A program made the translations under genes and the position numbers. Below are positions 1 to 11,145 of a DNA stretch of 64,000 nt, in pieces; position 1 is the stretch's first letter; each line of letters opens with the position of its first letter. The stretch is taken from contig LS997563.1 of assembly GCA_000469685.2 (NCBI GenBank), positions 47,013,250-47,077,249 of the forward strand, written 5' to 3'. The stretch comes from Haemonchus contortus. Its lineage: Eukaryota; Nematoda; Chromadorea; Rhabditida; Trichostrongylidae. The notes under the pieces are model-generated. The model did no database searches and was not told the origin of the DNA. It saw nothing but the letters and a program-made list of their open reading frames with translations.

Positions 1-300
1 GTGGGATACATGAAGAACGCAAAATTACGGTTGCCCGGTCATATAATGAGAAGAGATGATGACAGATGGACGAGAAGGACAGTCGAGTGGGCTCCCGTGG
101 AGTCTTGGCGTTCTAAGGGTAGGCCTCAGGCGAGATGGGGGGATGTGCTTGTCAATCACGTGAAACAGCTGCGACAGCAGCTGAACGACTGCTCACATCG
201 TCATCTTCGTCGAATTCTGTGTCAACCGTGGATGGCGATCGCGAAAGACAGAAACGAATGATTTGTTGCTGGTGCTCGCACATGAGTGAAGACGAAACGT
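1..300 (+). pseudogene. C-terminal relic of a non-LTR (RTE-type) reverse transcriptase
   Basis: The open frame runs in from the window edge to a stop at 259-261. It reads LRLPGHIMRRDDDRWTRR and then GRPQARWGDVL. This matches the tail that follows the RT domain in nematode RTE-type LINEs (pattern W-A-G-H-x-x-R-x-D-D-R-W, then G-R-P-x-x-R-W). Its upstream RT and endonuclease are outside the window or lost. The wording differs from the 41.4 kb and 59.3 kb copies, so it is a different RTE lineage. It is certainly retroelement-derived; whether it belongs to a longer intact copy to the left cannot be seen. Confidence 0.8.
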
Positions 301-389
301 ATAAGTTAGTATAAGTATAAAGCTAGGACGTCACCTGGAACTGGCGCACAGAGCCCTGCCCAAGTTCTGTGAACGCAAGGGCTACCTAA

Positions 390-720
390 GAGTGAACAAC
401 CTCGACTAAAAAACTTAGTTCGAGTTTGGACTCGGAACGTTCGGTCGTCTAATGGGTAGTCCTGAACTGTTACTGAGATGATGAGGCTCTCAGGAGCCTC
501 TGGTCCTATGCCTTCAGAAGACACTCTGAAAGGGAGGGAAGGTCTCGAAATCGAAGAAAGTCTTAACTTCTTTTTCAATGGAGAAGACACCAAAAGAAAG
601 AGTTCTACCTGAGCCTTGACGAGGTCATCAGATGGGGAGGAAAGATCGGTCTGCACCTGAGAATAACAAAGACGATGATAAGAAGAATCGGGCTGACTTC
701 TGATGGTTCTTCTACATTCA
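390..720 (+). pseudogene. Decayed, possibly chimeric RTE fragment
   Basis: In broken forward frames the stretch reads like the start of an RTE endonuclease (RVWTRNVRSSNG near 420, FFNGEDTKR near 570, then FYLSLDEVI near 607). It then changes to GGKIGLHLRITKT near 635, which resembles a segment C-terminal to the RT of the other RTE lineage (compare [13 protein letters not shown] at about 42170). Many stops and shifts show it is dead. The join suggests a deletion or recombination between two RTE copies. Nothing else is recognised between 300 and 390 or from 720 to 1340. Confidence 0.5.
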
Positions 721-1348
721 ACCAAACAAATCGGCTCCAGACGCGTCTCATGAAATGATAACTCAACATAGTGAACAACTTCTAGGCAGCTCCGAAGCTA
801 AGCAGAAGGGACGAGCAGGAGGGGGGTCACTCAAGGGCATCAAAGAAGAAGTGAAGGAGGCAAAGGACATTCAACTCAATGTTCATCGTTTGAATCTACG
901 ACCCTTTCTGCTTTGACTTCCGATAGATATAGTTTGCAATGTCTGTTGGACTAGTGCCGTATTCCTAGAGTAAGGAGAACCACCTAATTTTACTGGCTTG
1001 CGACCGGGACGAGTGGAGACCATACTTGTAGCTGATGAGCAACAAAACAGCAGGTGTGCAAGTAGAGCTTCGTGCAGATAGAGGTTCCCCATCGATCAAA
1101 AAATTCTGAGCGGCTTCTAATGTTCATTCCCCTCTAGAGCTAAATGGTAAAAGCTTTTGCGGGCGGTGAGTATATGTGCTCATCTAATTGGAGATGAGGA
1201 TGATTTGAGATGGAAAGGAGCGCGTTAAGAGAGGAATATCTCGATAAAACCCCGACTAAACCGAATGTGGCTTGATTGATCACTTTTCTGGAACTCGTCT
1301 GTTATACCATTCCCGTTCAGAGACGAGACGGATTTTAGACTACCGTGA

Positions 1349-1466
1349 ATGTGTTACACAGTAACCCAAAGACACACCCAAGTGCCTTCATACACATGCC
1401 TACACATATACGACACCTTGAGCGAGGCGAGAGGCCCACGGAGTGCGTGGTGTGCCATCCAGGGGG
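1349..1466 (+). repeat. Dispersed repeat, partner at 7611-7730
   Basis: The stretch starting TTACACAGTAACCCAAA and ending near GTGCGTGGTGTGCCATC is clearly similar, with gaps, to 7611-7730 (GTGACATAGTAACCCAAA to GTGTGTGGTGCGGGTC). Both copies lie in the same orientation. No open frame or terminal repeat is conserved, so the element type is unknown. Confidence 0.5.
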
Positions 1467-1754
1467 GAGCTGTGTTGACCGTTCACAGGACTTTAAAAAC
1501 TACTTGTTGTATTGGTGGCAAACGTGGAATCCTACTCCTAGCTTAGCTTGAAATATAAATGTGACAGAAACTCACCTACCATGAGTATAGAGGTGAGAAA
1601 AATGAAGCAGAAAGCAAGTAATTGTGAATTGACGATGTTGCTTAAGCGTGTTTTCGCCGCAAACATGTTAGGCGGTATCGCGATTGATTCGCGATGCGTG
1701 GAAAAGCAATATCGCTCATCGTAGAGAAAGGGGATCGTTTTAGCTCGGAGAAAG

Positions 1755-1756
<2 letters not shown>

Positions 1757-1797
<41 letters not shown>
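1757..1797. repeat. (AT)n microsatellite
   Basis: About 40 bp of uninterrupted AT dinucleotide repeat. Open frames crossing it (YIYIYI peptides) are artefacts. Confidence 0.95.
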
Positions 1798-1799
<2 letters not shown>

Positions 1800-1929
1800 A
1801 GTTGGGCTACGCACGCCAATGCGTGCACCACATGCCCACGCTTACGCCTACGATTGAATGTGTCAAATGGTTGCTCTTCATCTCGAAAATTATGAACCAT
1901 TAAAGGTTTAACTGATAGGCAACCAAAGA

Positions 1930-2884
1930 ATTGTGTAGTGCTCACTAATGTTCTCGAGTGATAATAACACCATTATCAGATGTCGTTATCTTTGAGCCTT
2001 CTTTCTTCCACGGGTACATCATTAGTTGAGAATCCCAAATTATTGGCGGTCGGATGAGCTTTGTCGTAAATGATATCAAAATATAAAGTGCCCTTGATCT
2101 TCCATCGAGTTAGAAACCTTGCTGGGAGCGGTCGTAATCTATGTAATAGTCGTAATCATAAATACATCGCAAATACCACAGGAGGTAAATTCAGTTCGAA
2201 AGTGCTCTTATCAGTTGTTATCAGCTGTTATCAGTTCCTATCATCGGTCGTCTACGATCTCGCCATACTCCACGTCACACGCCAAACTGTCAAGGCACCA
2301 CTATTAATGCCATTATTATAGTGGCTCTACGCTTTTGAGGATATCATTAGCCCTTGTCAGTTTTATCAGCTCCTGGTCTGGTACCAACCGTTCTGGATCC
2401 TATCACCGAGTACCTACGATCCTGTGACACCTTCCATATTGTGACATCTATTGAAATACCAAGATTCCACTATTAACGGGAAGCGCATCACAGACCTACA
2501 TGCCCTCGCCTTCTGTGGCTTCTTATCAGTCCCTATCACTTGTTATCATTCTCTGTCACCAATCTTTAACGGTCCCTTCACATCCTAAACCACCTGCCCA
2601 AGTGCCAAGGCTTCATCGCTAATACGAAGGGAGTTACGGATACTCAGGCTTTTGCTTTTTAAGGCTCCTTATCAGTTTATATCGATAGTTGTCACTTCCT
2701 ACCACGTACCATCGCTGTTCTCATCGTGTCGCCTATCTCTCTTCCAAATTTGAATGTTCTAGGTTCAGTGGGACAGGAGTTATGAATTTCCGGTCAGACA
2801 AACACACACACATACTGACACACACACACACTGACACACAAACACACCAACAGACACACGCTAGCCGATTATATAAGTAGGATA
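1930..2884 (+). mobile_element. Composite minisatellite/microsatellite repeat, copy 1 (Helentron/HINE-like candidate)
   Basis: It opens with GATAATAACACCATTATCAG and runs through four divergent units of about 150 bp, each with TTATCAG (near 2210, 2365, 2521 and 2668). It then has one unit of the motif TTTGAATGTTCTAGG...GACAGGAGTTATGAATTTCC, a CA-rich microsatellite, and the end ATTATATAAGTAGGATA. The same order recurs at 47690-49066 and partly at 25035-25960. The design of unique 5' part, central tandem repeats, microsatellite and short fixed 3' end resembles non-autonomous Helentrons (HINEs such as DINE-1). That class assignment is an inference, as no Rep/helicase is present. Exact ends are uncertain. 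Confidence 0.6.
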
Positions 2885-2940
2885 TATATATATATACATA
2901 TAGAGAGAGAGAAAGAGAGAGAGAGAGCGAGAGAAAGAGT
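2807..2940. repeat. CA-, TA- and GA-rich microsatellite run
   Basis: CA-type repeats with GACA interruptions (about 2807-2868) form the tail of the composite repeat. A short (TA)n (2882-2897) and a (GA)n-rich stretch to about 2940 follow. Confidence 0.85.
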
Positions 2941-2941
2941 G

Positions 2942-3059
2942 TGCGAGGGCTACAGAGCACCTCGATCAAAGAGGTTTGTCCGAATAGGGATTCTGATCGT
3001 GGGATCGCTTGATGAAAAGTCCGAGAGGTTGGTGACCTACTGAGGCGCAGAAACATATA
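2942..3059 (+). pseudogene. RTE retrotransposon, 5' part upstream of an inserted MITE
   Basis: Reading forward gives RFVRIGILIVGSLDEKSERL and then LRRR-like text from TGAGGCGCAGAAACAT. This fits the first beta strand of the RTE apurinic-like endonuclease (pattern L-R-I-G-T-L-N-V-G-x-L-T-G-x-S-R-E-L). It stops at the left terminal repeat of the MITE at 3060 and resumes at 3564. Confidence 0.7.
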
Positions 3060-3563
3060 CAGTAGCGCTCAAATGTATCCGGCCAAGTGCTTCTTCACTC
3101 GAACTTTTCAGTCATAACTCCTTTCCTACTGGATCTAATCAAGTGAAAATTCAATATGTGTAGCATTGGTGTAATGTGAATATTTACCACTAGTAACCTG
3201 CAATCTGATCATATTCCAGATATCCAAAAGGCTTGAAAAAATCAACTGGAAACACGAATGTTGGTCCTTCTAGGAGTCCTTTCCTTTTGGCCTTGTCTTA
3301 AGGGTACGAGCACTAATATCGAACCCAGAAGAGAAGAAAAACGCACATAAGGTCGGAATAACTGCAGACGTCACGAACTTGCTTTCAGCATAGTCTACAA
3401 ACGCCTCCCCACTAGTATGTGGATATGGCTGTTTTGCAGTTAAATAGTGTTGGACAGTGTGAAATATGCTTCAGCTAAACATATCAAAACTTCATGCGAT
3501 TTGCTCCACTGAGAAAAAAGTTACGGCAAGGTAAAGTTGGCCGAATACTTTTGAGCGCTACTG
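3060..3563. mobile_element. Tc1/mariner-type MITE, copy 1, nested in an RTE
   Basis: The 504-bp element has inverted ends: left CAGTAGCGCTCAAATGTATC, right (reverse complement) CAGTAGCGCTCAAAAGTATT, followed by CGGCCAA. It is preceded by TA; the right-hand TA has become CA. It has no transposase frame. A second copy in opposite orientation is at 61628-62134. TA targets and the CAGT...AAAGTATT type of terminus are usual for Tc1/mariner elements, so a Tc1-like transposase probably mobilised it. It sits inside the RTE pseudogene between codons of the endonuclease. Confidence 0.9.
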
Positions 3564-5420
3564 CATGCCCTATGCCTTCAGGAGACAAGCTCGAAAGGAA
3601 CAAAGGCCGGAGAAGTCGGCTCGTGCCAAGCCTTACTACTATCCGACAAAGGAGAAGACACCGAACGAAATGCAGTGTGGCCATCGCAGTAGCAGATGCT
3701 TCAAAAACTCGGATCCGGTGTTAACAATTCCCGAACAATGGATGTGAGGATAGACACGGAAGAGGAGTACTGGACAATGATATCCGTGGACTCACTGCGA
3801 GCCAGTTGCCCCGATTACGAGTTGGGTGAGCTCTAACCGAGCCTTGACGAGGCCACGGTAGCGGGTGATCTTAATGACCACATTCATAGTGAACGAAGAA
3901 ACCTGGAAGGATTCATGAAGGCAAAGAAATAGGCGGCCTGCGTCAGCGTTCTTTTCGAAGAGGAAACCCAGACGATTATCTACAGCAGTAAAGGAAAAGA
4001 AATGGCAAAAGAACACTTACTCGTAAGAAAGTTTTCTTTCGAAACTGTTGAGGAAATCGGATACTACCTGACCAACAATAAGATTTGGCTCCAAAGCACA
4101 GGTCTCTCCTAGCAAACATACCATCAAGCTTCCCAAGAAATCAAGGATGAGAACGAATCGAAGGTCTGGCGGTGGAAGCCGCACCAAGCCACCTTGGACA
4201 GAAGATTCTGAAAGATGAACTCCCAAATAACAAAGGGCAGATTCAGCAGACTTAGAGCAGCCAGTCAAAATGATTCTTTGATGTGCAAAAAGAAAACGCT
4301 GGGATAGGCTTGAGTTTGATTCCAATGGAGCATGATCCTGAAACGATGAAGTTCAGCGAATTGTGGGCCAGAAAAAATATCCCACAAGCGCTGGTAGAGG
4401 ATGCGAGCTTCAAGATATCTGCCTGCCCACAGAAGATTCGAGAGTCTCACCAAGGCTATTGATAAGAAGAAAAAATTCATGGAAATGTACACTTTTTTAC
4501 CATAAGCTTGATGATTATGAAGGAGAATTGTTTTCTTCCAGCTGACGGAAGCGCGGTACCGGCCTACCTGGGACATGGGAATAGTGAAGTCTGTTGAGAA
4601 CAAGAATGTGAACCCTAAGGAAGCTTAGCGCCTAGCGGATTCAGGCGTAGGTGGAATGAATATTTCAAAGGCTCCTAAAGGAAGCATTCGCCTCTAAAAA
4701 CGGCTCCCGCTAGACTAACGGCTGGCCCCATCGCACTCTGGACAGAAGGGTCTGTCAACCAGTAGGGAAGATAAAGGTTGGGAAGGCAAATGATCAAGCT
4801 AGAGCACCAATTGAGCCACAGAAGGTGCCCGAAAGGCATGGGATCACGTGACTCACCCGGTTCCTGATCGCGGTGACTATTGCAGGAAGAATCCCATATG
4901 CTAGGAAAAGAAGCAGTATCAGCCTTATCTTTGAGCAGAAAAGGAGAGCGGTGGGTTGTTCTAGCTATCAAGCGATAAGATTGGAGCGCTTTGACGTCAT
5001 ATCAGAATGGCCTTAGACGGATGCCATGTTCATAGCTAGACAAGTGAGGAAAAGTATCAAGAAAATGGTATACCTTGCGACCTAGCCTTTCTCGATCTGG
5101 ATAAGTCTTCCGACTGCCTGTCAATCCCAATCCCATGCAGAGCGCTCTGAAAAAGAAAGGTTCTAGAACCCCTGATCTTTCTGGTTAAGGACTTGTACGA
5201 TTGGCCCTAGACAAATTTAAGCACTGGTCGCGGTCTAACAGAAGCTTTAGATGTCATGGTTGTTGTACAATAGGTATTGATATTGAGAACGTGCACGTTC
5301 CTGCTTACCATGGGAGCAGCTGGAGTCTGCAAGTTTTAAGGTATATAGAAACCCTGTCCCCGGAAAAAGTAACTTGTGCTCCTTCTACGGCGATATACGG
5401 CTCGAAGGTTCTTTAATGAG
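3564..5420 (+). pseudogene. RTE-type LINE pseudogene (endonuclease and reverse transcriptase relics)
   Basis: Three forward frames together give a decayed RTE polyprotein. The endonuclease text includes CLQET-like start at 3570, DTERNAV near 3655, EEYWTMISVDSLRA near 3760 and VAGDLNDHIHSERRNLEGF near 3855, where DLNDH corresponds to the catalytic D-x-N motif. The RT text includes REKYQENGIPCDLAFLDLDK near 5050 (motif A), EPLIFLVKDLYD near 5165, FLLTMGAAG near 5300 and FYGDIRLE near 5385 where YADDIAL is expected. Numerous stops and frameshifts show long inactivity. This lineage differs from the 41.4-44.7 kb RTE and matches the fragment at 51.9-52.5 kb. Confidence 0.85.
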
Positions 5421-7550
5421 AGGTCAGAGTTTAACTGGGATTTCTCTAGTGTAAAGACTGTCACTAAAATGATCAGCGGAAGTTTTGCATTTTTTTTCGT
5501 CAGCGCTTTCGTCACAAAAATACTGTTTGCTTGGCTAGCAAGTCTTTCGTTCAATGACTCCTTCATGATTCTGCCCAAGAGTGCTCATTTTATAGCCTTA
5601 GTAAGCGTCAGTTTCAATTAAGGTTGTCTTGGTGAGGTAGAGCAATCAAGTGAAAATAGGCCTCTAGCAGCTACTAGATTGTCGCACAAACCTTTCGGAG
5701 CCGTGCGACACATATGACTGCTTTTGCAAGCAATTGCTTACCTTACCATGCAATATTGAACTGTCATTGAAGTACAACGTGGGGCTATTATTTTCTATTA
5801 CTTGTGGCTGAAAATCTGATAGTTGCTCAGTGCCCTCCTCCCAAAACTTTGGCTGGAACTATGTGGGCTGCGATTCGGAAACTCTCGATTACAACGTTCG
5901 AGTTGGACAAAATGAAAGAAGCTGCTTTGACGTTGACGATGACATTTTGCAACCGTACTCAGCCATATTTGCTGTGTGTTCCTCAGAACATGCAGGGGAG
6001 CATTATCACGTTGCTACGCCATCGGCAATCATCAAATTGTGTTCGTGCCGTTCCAGCGAGTTCCTTAAGTTGAGTATAATCAGCCGCTGTAACACAGCTT
6101 GATAGGAGCTCGAGATAGAGTATACCTGTGCGATTTCACAACTAGCATATTTGATACTTTTGCGGTGCTCCTGTTTGTATGAACTAGGATTTCTTTCCGG
6201 CTCCGGCATATCTCCAACAGATGGCCACGGCCTCTTTCTCGAGTGGTTAATATTGGTATTCAGTTTCTTCTGCAACAACATTCGCTTCTAGAAGTCAAAG
6301 ACTTAGAGAGGCTCTTGCACAGTTGACCCTGCCTGCTGCCTGGATTGTTGAAGTTCTCAAAATGCGTAGACTTACGAAATTCGCGTTGATATCGAGACTT
6401 GTTGGCTATTTATGAGGCATCCAGAACGATTCAGATTTTTCTTGCTTGGCAGCTTCCGGATGTGCTCTCAGAACATCAAGGGTTTAACAATATACTGGTT
6501 GTTAGGCATTCACATCAGAAAAGCTCGTATCACAAGATTCGAAGATTCATAGTATTCACGATAAAAATGACTTATGAGATATCCCTTTAAGATAAATCTG
6601 TGACACCTTCGTATACCATATGCTCTCAGGTCGGAAAAGTCTAGGGAGGGCATTATAAGGGATCGTCCCGCGTGTATGTGTGGCTGGGTTTCAACGGCAT
6701 TGTAACGGCTGCGCCATTCACTAGGAAATTCGTATAGAAAGTTCAAACAACTTATCGTGACCCATAGTGACAGTGAACGGCAATTATGAACAGTTTTGGC
6801 TTAATCCAGCCAGCTCTTTGTGCAATTGCGATAACTGAAATCTCGTTCAAATACCCCTCCCATGTCATCGCCGTCATGGTGATCTTGCTCACCCTTCGCT
6901 GTCACTGCTTTTGAGGAGCCTTATTATTAGCAGGATCGATGAATTTTTTTCGATTCCTTCACCACTTATGCCTATTTCCAGCCACTACTTCTGTTTTTCG
7001 GCTTGAAAAGGGTACCTCAAAATGATGGCTAACTGTGCCTTTAAACTAGCGAGACATGAACTAGAATGATAGAAGGCATCGCATCGTAAAGCAGCACGAA
7101 TACTAGATACTGTTTCCCTGAAGGACGGCCCTATTGGAAGTTGCAAATGGTGGAGGACGAATTTGAAGTCGCATCTTTTGGGTGCAGTCCTTCACCAAAA
7201 CGGCGCGCCGCGCTTGACACATTAGATCGCGGCAAGACGGACTCAATCACGCCGGATTGTATAGGTGTATATATAGGTTCACGTGCGCAAAAGGCACAGG
7301 TGTGGAAAGTATAGAGATAAAACATCGAAAACTCAAACACAATTTTCATGAAATCAAGCCAGATGTCAATATCTTACAGTAATAGATGAAGAATTTTATG
7401 TATAGTTCAGTAGTCAGCTGATAAAAACGCTTTTACTCTGTGTTATATCTTGACAGCATTTTAGCAACCCGATGTCTAAATTGAGCCGAAGACATTTTAA
7501 CGGTACCTTTTTTGAAAGCATTGAATAATGGCTCCCAGCTCTAAACGAGA
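5421..7550. other. No recognised gene or element
   Basis: Only short open frames occur (for example 5830-6102 and 6006-6281), with no family motif, no splice-framed exon I trust and no terminal repeats. Confidence 0.5.
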
Positions 7551-7554
7551 AACG

Positions 7555-7585
7555 TTTGACTCGCAAGGTTGTCTTGCGAGTCAAA
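7555..7585. repeat. Perfect 13-bp hairpin
   Basis: TTTGACTCGCAAG at 7555-7567 and its exact reverse complement at 7573-7585 are separated by 5 bases. No function is assigned. Confidence 0.85.
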
Positions 7586-7610
7586 AGTCTCTCGATGACC
7601 ATCATTGACA

Positions 7611-7730
7611 GTAGGTGTGACATAGTAACCCAAATACACGCTAAAGCGCCTCCAAACACCCGTCACACATACGACGCAAAGGAAGGGTACCTCCGACGAT
7701 GACACACGGGAGTGTGTGGTGCGGGTCTGT
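7611..7730 (+). repeat. Dispersed repeat, partner of 1349-1466
   Basis: This is the second copy of the repeat described at 1349-1466. From here to 9130 I recognise no gene or mobile element. Confidence 0.5.
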
Positions 7731-9135
7731 GAGGCTGCTGCGTCAGCATTCGAGACGTCAAAATCCCTCTATTTCGATCCCGTGCAATCGCGTGCTGAAA
7801 GGGGGAAAGTTACGGTAGCTGCGTGGAACCAGTGCCGTTCGAGTGGGAGTTCGGAGAGAAATACCACAGAGGGGTTCCTTATTATCTTCTCAGGTGAGTA
7901 ATTTGTGTACACTCTACAGTACGCCCAAAGGCATTCCTCACAGTATTTGGTAAGCTGGTGAGATACTTCGCGATTCGTCGTCTATTTACTAACAAAGTTT
8001 TTTGGAACCACCACTCCTCCGTCGTCTCATTTTGAAGTGAGTTTTGAGGAAAAACCCTAATAAAAGAGTTTTCAGACTAAACTAACCCGATTCGACACAA
8101 TCATTTTGCCCAAGAAGATATGTGAAACTCAATTTGGAGCTACCGCTGGGTGGCGCCGTGAAGGTTAGTTGAAATTCTTAAATGGAGGTGTGCTGAATGT
8201 GATTCCAGCTACCTATGACATCAGCTCGATGCGTCATCAACTGCTAAAGTAAATATACGAGAATTTGACAAGCAACCGGATGTCTCCACAGAATGCAGCC
8301 CTCGATGAATTCAGCGACTAAAAAACGACAAGTTCACTTGAGCGGAACGCACTACCATGAAAAAATCGTAACAAACATAGGTGAAAGGTGAACTGCGGCA
8401 AGAGGTGAATCAAAGAACACTTTATGAAGCATTCGGTTGAACTAGCGGCGATTGCGACCTATTTCAAACCCATTTCAAGCACCGTGCCTATGCCTGGGTT
8501 ATAGGCATACAACGTTTGTAGAAACCTTTGTCGACATTCTAGATTTCCGAATACCGTCATTCCTGAGAAAAAACACCAATGTCCTTCGTTTCGACACATA
8601 TTCATCGTCTTCCATTTCCGACTAAAGAACGCGTGAAGATGCCGAAATCTTTGTAGATGGCAAACATGTAGAAGGGCAGACAATGTAGCAGAAAGATCTG
8701 TCATTAATGTAACGTGATCCACATCTCCGAGAACAGTTTTAATAATTACACTCGTCGACTTCTCACCTTATACAACTTCGAAAGCTTATTAGACTCAAGC
8801 CATACATCAGTACATAGACGTCGTGGGAAGAGGTGCGGACTCTACATAAGTAAAATAATTAACAATGCGGCACTTTAACAATGCGCTCAAACATGCATGG
8901 TTTGCTCCCTATGAGTCGTAGTTGCATATGCCTACGCAGTTAGCTGTATGAATTAATTAATGAATAACGAATATTATTATTCTCAGAGACATATAGTTTG
9001 CTGAGAGAGTTTTGCTGTTTAATGATAGGCTTCTGTTGTGTGAGGATAATGCATTCGGAACGACAAGGTTAAATAAACAATGCGATTGCAAACAAAAACC
9101 ATTTATGTGGACAAGTGTTCAGTCTCACACATGTA

Positions 9136-10432
9136 CAGGGCGCACCATAAATATGGTAACAAAAGAATTTCGCTACAGCTACAGCAATTCTTATTGATGC
9201 ATGGTGAATTCGTGTGAGTTATGTACTATGCATCGGATCTACAGAATGATTACACAGTGATGTTAACCTTCTTCCGCACTAATTATAGCTCGAAACTGCT
9301 TCGGCTACTCGTCGACGGGGGCACGCATAGCTTCTTGAGAAGCTCCAGCCCGGGGTTTTTTGATGATTTCTTAGGAGCAGCAACTGTGGGGCTTTGGAAG
9401 CGCAGGCTTTCCTCTCCAGTATGGGTTATACTCAGCGATCCATAACATTGTGGCGCGAGGAATTCATAGAAAGTTTGGAAACCGGGATAAAGTCGCAAAC
9501 ATTTACTCAGCACCGGTCTTGATCTTTTCCTAATCGTGAGTGGGTGCGCCGTAGTTTTCAAAACGTATCCCCACAGAAATCTTTGACATTCAGCTGCATT
9601 CTTTCAGAAAAATCCTTGTTGAAGAGGTTCGGATTGTATTTCCCGCTTTTCTTGTCTAAAACTTGCGATATCGCTCTGATGGTACATATTCTAGCTCAAA
9701 CCATCATAAAAGAGGGAAAACGGCTACGGAAGGCGATCTGACTCTTCTAAGCGGCTTCAACACTCGTAGTGTGATATATTTGTACACTCTGAGAACTCAA
9801 CATTTCTTCCACGTCGAACACACCCTAGTCAAAGAAAAGGGTGTCGAAGCGCGTGCCGCGCTAAAGTAGCGCATGACCTTTGTTTCTTCGCACCAACTTC
9901 TTCGCGTCAAGAAGCTTATAAAACTTTTGAAACCTATCTGGAGACAATGTAGTTTCACGGGGTAGACTCTTCGCATCCGATTAGAACATACAAACAAATC
10001 GACAGTCATTTTTCTCGTGTTTCTGCAGGTTCCGCAGAAAAACGAGAAAAATGACTGTCGATTTGTTTGTATGTACTCCTTCCCAAGCCATTGTATTCAG
10101 AAAAGGAGGCGTATGTAAGGCAAGACGACCACTTTGAGGTTTGTCATTGACCTGTCTACACATGGCGATTCAAGAAACTGTCATGTGGGAAATGTTGAAA
10201 CGAGGAGCGATCCCGGAAAAGGATTCACCAAATGCGCGCAAAGACGTAAAGGTTGGTGGATGTCTGCGAGGCTCCATCATTTATTAAAATCTGATGAATT
10301 AAGAGTACCAAAGTAGATATGTGACCTAGAGTATATCATAAACATAAGGGAAGGTACAGCTTTGAAGAAACCCTCCAAATAAGGAAATTGCGGAGGTCTG
10401 AAAAGTTGTTACCATATTTATGGCGCACCCTG
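9136..10432 (-). mobile_element. Mariner-family transposon with decayed transposase
   Basis: The ends are inverted repeats of about 27 bp (CAGGGYGCRCCATAAATATG, 2 mismatches over the full length), flanked by TA at 9134-9135 and 10433-10434. The length of 1,297 bp is typical of mariner. The reverse strand carries a broken mariner transposase: VNDKPQSGR near 10130 (linker after the HTH), IYHTTSVEAA near 9770, and a C-terminal part LDY-like/APVDEWPKQFRAIISAEEG near 9300-9340 that matches the usual mariner tail (A-V-x-x-W-P-x-R-L-x-A-x-I-x-A-x-G-G). Stops and frameshifts are frequent, so it is inactive. It contains the inverted duplication at 9986-10074. Confidence 0.88.
9986..10074. repeat. 41-bp inverted duplication inside the mariner
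   Basis: The left arm 9986-10026 and right arm 10034-10074 are reverse complements with one mismatch and a 7-base spacer. Confidence 0.95.
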
Positions 10433-10894
10433 TAGAAGGGATTGTAGTATGGAGATTTATACGAGGATAGATTTCTTACTACCCCAATCCTCGTGTGAGA
10501 AGCATATTGAGAGAAAGTTCAAAAATAGCCACCATGGATAAGGAAGGAAGCGTTAGCTTCGCGCATTTGCTCATAAGGAGTTGGACGCAGTGGATTGTTT
10601 TTTTTTTGAATTCGGAATCGCAAAAGCGTTTGAATGCGTATATGATCTCTACATGAGTATCGGGAGCCAGCCGGAACACGAATCAGTAGTTTTATTCTAG
10701 CAGGCTCAGAATAATCAGCCGACTATGGAGTGTTGAAAGGCGACGGGTATCGTTGCGGGATACGATACGACCAGATTTGTGGTTGCGTCTACGTCTACTG
10801 TGTGTCTACTGACGGTTGCCACTTGGCACTACATTGTTACAGTCAAGGTGTAATGAGAAAGTCAAAGTGTAATGAGATAAATTGCAAGGCTTTA
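10433..10894. other. No recognised gene or element
   Basis: I see only short chance open frames between the mariner and the next SINE relic. Confidence 0.5.
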
Positions 10895-11145
10895 TTTGTG
10901 AAATGGGTTGGAGGGTGACGTCGATCTGATACGTACAGTCCAATAGCTCTACCGCAATAGCGATATGGTCAACCAAGCCTTATATTCTTTCGGAGCCAGG
11001 GAATTGTTGTCAGGGTCTGATGCAAAAAAGCTCTGAATTGTACGCTGGTTACATTGGGCAAGTTATTGATCAACCTGTTGTGACAATTCTAAGACCACTA
11101 CGATTCTGAACGAAAGTTTAGCACGTGGGCGAATTCTACGAAAGT
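10895..11145 (+). repeat. tRNA-derived SINE, decayed copy
   Basis: The landmarks GATATGGTCAACCAAGCCTT (about 10960) and CCACTACGATTCTGAACG (about 11095) line up with the body and 3' part of the SINE seen intact at 31575-31870. Boxes A and B are eroded. Confidence 0.6.
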
